NCBI RefSeq assembly: GCF_008806345.1
Contig: NZ_VZZJ01000018.1
Span: 37,099-101,098, forward strand
Length of the DNA: 64,000 nucleotides
Direction of reading: 5' to 3'
Source of the DNA: Methylobacterium planeticum
GTDB lineage: Bacteria > Pseudomonadota > Alphaproteobacteria > Rhizobiales > Beijerinckiaceae
Part shown: piece after piece, positions 61,002 through 64,000 of the stretch
How positions within the stretch are numbered: the first letter of the stretch is position 1
Layout: every line of letters starts with the position of its first letter
Notes under the pieces: generated by a model
Database searches by the model: none
Told to the model about the DNA's origin: nothing
The model's input: only the letters and a program-made list of their open reading frames with translations
Position numbers and translations under genes: made by a program

Positions 61002-63206
61002 TCAAAATCTCACGATGACTTGAGCCCGGATGGTGCGCGGCGCTCCTGGGGTGATGTTGTTGTTGTTGTCGGCCGTGTAAATGTAGCGCCGGTCGAAAAT
61101 GTTCTCGATGTTCAACTGCGCCCTGGTAAACTCATTGACCTGGTAGAACAGGCCGAGGTCGAAACGATTGTAGCTTGGCAACCGGATTGTGTCGTCCGAA
61201 CTGGCATAGGTATGCGTCTGGTAGATGTAACCGAGACCGATCGAGAATTCCTTCGTGACAGCGAACTTGTTCCACAGTGAGAACGAGTTGAAGGGCACGA
61301 GACCGACTGTGTTGCCCTTTACGATCGTGGCCGAGGTGGCGCTGTCGATCCGGGCATCGGTGAGGGCATAGCCGCCCGCGACCTGCCACCAGTCGGTGAC
61401 GTAGCCGTTGGCACCGATCTCGATGCCCTGCGTGTTCGTCTTGCCCGAGAGGATGAAAAAGCCCGGATTGTTCGGGTCGGCCAGCCGCTGATTGGTGCGG
61501 TCCAGATTGTAGGCGGCGAATGTGAGTTGGAAGGCCGGGTTGACGTCGTACTTCGCGCCGACCTCCAGGTTCTGGAAGCGCTCCGGCTGCGCGATCACGA
61601 GGCCAGGGGTGAGCGTGCCGATCTGGTCGCCCGAACTCGGCAGATAGGACACGCTGTAGCTGCCGTAGAAGGCAAGATTTTCCAACGGCTTGATCACGAG
61701 ACCGGCGCGGGGCGAAACGAGGTCGTCGATACGCGCGTTCGTCACGAATGTGCGCTGATCGGTCGATGCGAAGTCGAAGTGGTCGTAGCGCAGGCCACCG
61801 ATGATCTGCACGTAGGGGTTCAGCTCGATCTGGTCCTGTGCATAGACAGCCGCGACGCCAAGGTTATAGCGGGAATTTGCGTCCGAGCCGCCGTTATTGC
61901 GGAAGGTGACCGGCAGGCGCGTGATCGGGGCGAGCGGGTTCACCACGACGCTGGTGGCGAGGTTGGATCCAAAGAACGCTGTTTCGCGGAAGGCCGAGCC
62001 CTCCTGGTAGCCAAGTTCGAAGCCTCCGAGCAGGGTGTGCTTCACGTCACCGGTGAGGAATTTGTAGGTAAAGTCGTTCTGGTTGAAGTAATTCGTCCGG
62101 GGCGTCTCATTGCGATAGCCCGTGATGGTCACCGCCGTACCGGCATTGTTCACAGCGCCACCCGGCAGGGTGTTCTGGTAGTAGCGATCGTAATCTGCAA
62201 AGCGGAACTGGCTGTGAAGCTGGACACCGCTCTCGAAGAGGTGGTCGAGTGTTGCGGTCGCGATGTTGGCGTCGACCTTGGTGAAGTTCACGTCCGGATT
62301 GCCGAAGAACGTGCGGATATTGTTGCGGTAGTTGTAGGCGCGGCCGAATTGCGAGGGGATGCCGCGATCGGGGAAGCGGTCGTCGTGGAAGTACTCGTAG
62401 GAGAGCTTCAGCGTGGTGACCGGGTCGATCAGGAACGTCATCGTCGGGTTGACGCCGTAGCGCGTCAGCTCGCCGAACTGGCGATAGGTGCCGCTGTCCT
62501 CGAACACGCCGTTGAGGCGGAAGAAAGCGCTGTCGCTGATGCGGTCGCCGACATCGACCGCCACGCGCTTGTCGCCGAACTGGCCGCCGCCGGCCACGAT
62601 CTCGCGAACCCGCAGGCCGTCCGCTTCCTTGAGGACGCGATTGATGATGCCGCCGCCGCCGCCGCGGCCGAAGATCAGTGAGTCCGGCCCCTTCAGCACC
62701 TCGATGCGGTCGATGTTGTAGAGGTCGCGGAAGTACTGCACGTCATCGCGCACGCCGTTGACGAAGAAGTCCGCGCTGGTGCTCTGGCCTCGGATGATCG
62801 CCTGGTCGCGGTTGTTCTCACCCTGAGCCGGGATCACGCCCGGCACGTAGCGGAGCTGATCGGTGAGGTTCTGGAAATTCTGGTCCCGGACCTGCTCCTG
62901 GGTGACGATCGTAACGGATTGGGGCGTGTCGATCAGCGGCGTGTTGGTCTTGGTTGCGCTGCGCGTCTGCTTGGTCAGGTAGCCGATTGTGATGCCACCC
63001 TGAGGCCCAACGACACCGCCACCCTGTCCTTCGACGCTGAGCTGGTCGAGGGTCACCGCCCCGGCGCTTGGGCCGAAGCCGATAGCGCGATCAGCGGCTC
63101 GGTCCGGCACGACAGGAGCAGCTTGCTCCTGTGCCTGTGCCAGCGTGACAGCGCTCAGACAGACAGAAGACAGCAGGATACGCAAAGACAGACAAGAGGC
63201 AGGCAT
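61002..63206 (-). CDS. TonB-dependent siderophore receptor
   Basis: A 734-residue outer-membrane receptor. Signal peptide (1-25, AQAQ). A TonB-box-like VTLDQLSVEG lies near residue 52. The plug (~80-190) has NTPLIDTPQSVTIVTQEQVR, RYVPGVIPAQGENN and RIEVLKGPDSLIFGRGGGGG, typical of ferrichrome/ferrioxamine-type receptors. The barrel ends RAQVIVRF with C-terminal Phe. There is no N-terminal STN signalling domain. No exbB, tonB or siderophore ABC genes are near. Fur control is likely from the family but no clear Fur box was seen. Confidence 0.92.
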   Translation of the reverse strand: MPASCLSLRILLSSVCLSAVTLAQAQEQAAPVVPDRAADRAIGFGPSAGAVTLDQLSVEGQGGGVVGPQGGITIGYLTKQTRSATKTNTPLIDTPQSVTIVTQEQVRDQNFQNLTDQLRYVPGVIPAQGENNRDQAIIRGQSTSADFFVNGVRDDVQYFRDLYNIDRIEVLKGPDSLIFGRGGGGGIINRVLKEADGLRVREIVAGGGQFGDKRVAVDVGDRISDSAFFRLNGVFEDSGTYRQFGELTRYGVNPTMTFLIDPVTTLKLSYEYFHDDRFPDRGIPSQFGRAYNYRNNIRTFFGNPDVNFTKVDANIATATLDHLFESGVQLHSQFRFADYDRYYQNTLPGGAVNNAGTAVTITGYRNETPRTNYFNQNDFTYKFLTGDVKHTLLGGFELGYQEGSAFRETAFFGSNLATSVVVNPLAPITRLPVTFRNNGGSDANSRYNLGVAAVYAQDQIELNPYVQIIGGLRYDHFDFASTDQRTFVTNARIDDLVSPRAGLVIKPLENLAFYGSYSVSYLPSSGDQIGTLTPGLVIAQPERFQNLEVGAKYDVNPAFQLTFAAYNLDRTNQRLADPNNPGFFILSGKTNTQGIEIGANGYVTDWWQVAGGYALTDARIDSATSATIVKGNTVGLVPFNSFSLWNKFAVTKEFSIGLGYIYQTHTYASSDDTIRLPSYNRFDLGLFYQVNEFTRAQLNIENIFDRRYIYTADNNNNITPGAPRTIRAQVIVRF

Positions 63207-63596
63207 GACGGTCCTCGTGCTCGCTCGTCAGCCATCGGGTATGGAAGATCGCGGTGGATGCTGCGAGCGACTAGGATTCGAGCGTGTATCCACTGGCGCG
63301 ACGCAAGCAAGCGGAGGTAGAAGATCATCCAAGCCTGTAGATTTTACTTGATCTAATGAAAGATATTTGGGACACCTTAACATGTTGAGGCGGCGGCGCT
63401 TTTCTCCCTTCCGCCCTCACACGCTTTAATCCGCTTCCAGCGAAGATTTTTGACATTGTTGCTGAAATGCTACGCCATCTCGGAACGATGAGGCCTTCAG
63501 CAGGTGTCAATCCCTCACAGCAACCCGCTGCCCGAGTGATCCTTGGAGGTGGACCGTGCTCAAAAACAGCGGTTTCCGAAACCGTGGGTTAGCCCT
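63207..63596. other. gene-free stretch upstream of the siderophore receptor
   Basis: About 390 bp. The part at 63335-63385 is AT-rich (GATTTTACTTGATCTAATG) and probably carries the receptor promoter. A 15-nt palindrome (CGGTTTCCGAAACCG, 63570-63584) and an imperfect hairpin at 63600-63621 lie next to the moeA fragment. No gene was recognised. Confidence 0.4.
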
Positions 63597-64000
63597 ATCG
63601 CATTCCGGAAAATCCGAATGCGGCCGGGCAAGGCGACGATGTTCGGTGTTCTCGGAGGGCTGCCGGTCCTCAGCCTTCCGGGAAATGCCGTGGCAGCCCT
63701 CGTGAATGCCCTCGTCTTCCTCAAGCCGACGCTGTCCGCCCTGGCCGGCCTCGGCTTCGACGAGGTCCCACGGGACTGCGCCGTCCTGGCGGCTCCGCTC
63801 TCCGCGGTCGGGCCGCGCGACACGTTCCTGCGGGGGCGGCTCGATCGAGGGGCGGATGGCCGGCCAACGTTCACCGCGATGGCCATGCAAGACACGGCCA
63901 TGCTGTTGGGTCTCGCGAAAGCTCACGCACTGACCATCCGGCCAGCGAACGCCCCGCCTGCTCAGCCGGGGGAGATGATCGAGGTGATCCGCTTCGATCG
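63597..64000 (+). pseudogene. moeA: moeA (molybdopterin molybdotransferase) C-terminal fragment
   Basis: The plus frame reads IAFRKIRMRPGKATMFGVLG, then GLPVLSLPGNAVAALVNALV, and later TFLRGRLDRGADGRPTFTAM and PGEMIEVIRFD up to the window edge. This matches the end of the MoeA molybdopterin-binding domain (MRPGKP...LPGNP) and domain IV. About 290 N-terminal residues are missing: homology stops near 63597 and the frame closes at 63537. The rest of the gene lies to the right but cannot restore the N-terminus. MoeA inserts Mo into molybdopterin; this copy cannot be functional alone. Confidence 0.75.

Overview
The window is a 64-kb piece of a GC-rich alphaproteobacterial genome. The best fit is Methylobacterium or a close relative in the Hyphomicrobiales. 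The evidence is: GC-rich coding throughout most of the window; the DUF3572 / divK / pleD arrangement typical of these bacteria; two DUF6894 proteins; two Crp/Fnr paralogues of a shared type; MCPs without a C-terminal pentapeptide; an EipB-like envelope protein; and many very small exported proteins. No rRNA, tRNA or CRISPR array was recognised. Genus assignment is inference.

Layout. 1-16.9 kb holds core-like functions: an MFS exporter, PleD and DivK (cell-cycle and c-di-GMP signalling), an EipB-like protein, an ABC exporter, a ComEA-like helix-hairpin-helix protein, a metallophosphoesterase, an Orn/Lys/Arg decarboxylase translationally coupled to a GNAT acetyltransferase, and a class A beta-lactamase. 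17-25.7 kb has a Crp/Fnr regulator, a TRAP solute receptor coupled to an MCP without any TRAP permease, small exported proteins, a ThDP-dependent enzyme and an AhpD-like protein. 26-40.5 kb is a patchwork of small exported proteins, some with internal duplications. Between them lie a pseudoazurin, an esterase, CDF-like, VanZ-like and TauE/SafE membrane proteins, a second Crp/Fnr regulator, two divergent HTH regulators flanking a long palindrome, a second MCP and a TerB-like protein.

40.9-55.9 kb is largely catabolic. It opens with a second ThDP-dependent decarboxylase-type enzyme and a class III nucleotide cyclase with a CxxC...CxxC region. A GntR / Cys-rich small protein / CobW-GTPase operon then diverges from a cyclic-amidohydrolase / MFS operon, with a perfect palindrome between them. 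The next operon (ABC solute receptor, 3-hydroxyisobutyrate dehydrogenase-like enzyme, aldehyde dehydrogenase, NAD-dependent oxidoreductase with a possible SAF domain) diverges from a LysR regulator. A simple reading is import and stepwise hydrolysis/oxidation of a cyclic amide or similar compound; the substrate cannot be read from sequence.

56-64 kb looks accessory. Intergenic DNA is visibly more AT-rich, and it holds an orphan TAXI-type solute receptor, an uncharacterised membrane protein with Sel1-like repeats, an EthD-like and a GlcG/HbpS-like protein, a decayed 0.35-kb IS5-like element with matching terminal inverted repeats, a TonB-dependent siderophore receptor, and a 5'-truncated moeA fragment at the right edge. 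Pseudogenes (YCII-domain, transposase, moeA) cluster in the right quarter. I found no clear multi-gene system of an entirely new type. The most promising leads are the GntR/CobW/amidohydrolase module with its operator, the receptor-chemoreceptor pair, the decarboxylase-acetyltransferase pair and the palindrome between the two HTH genes.
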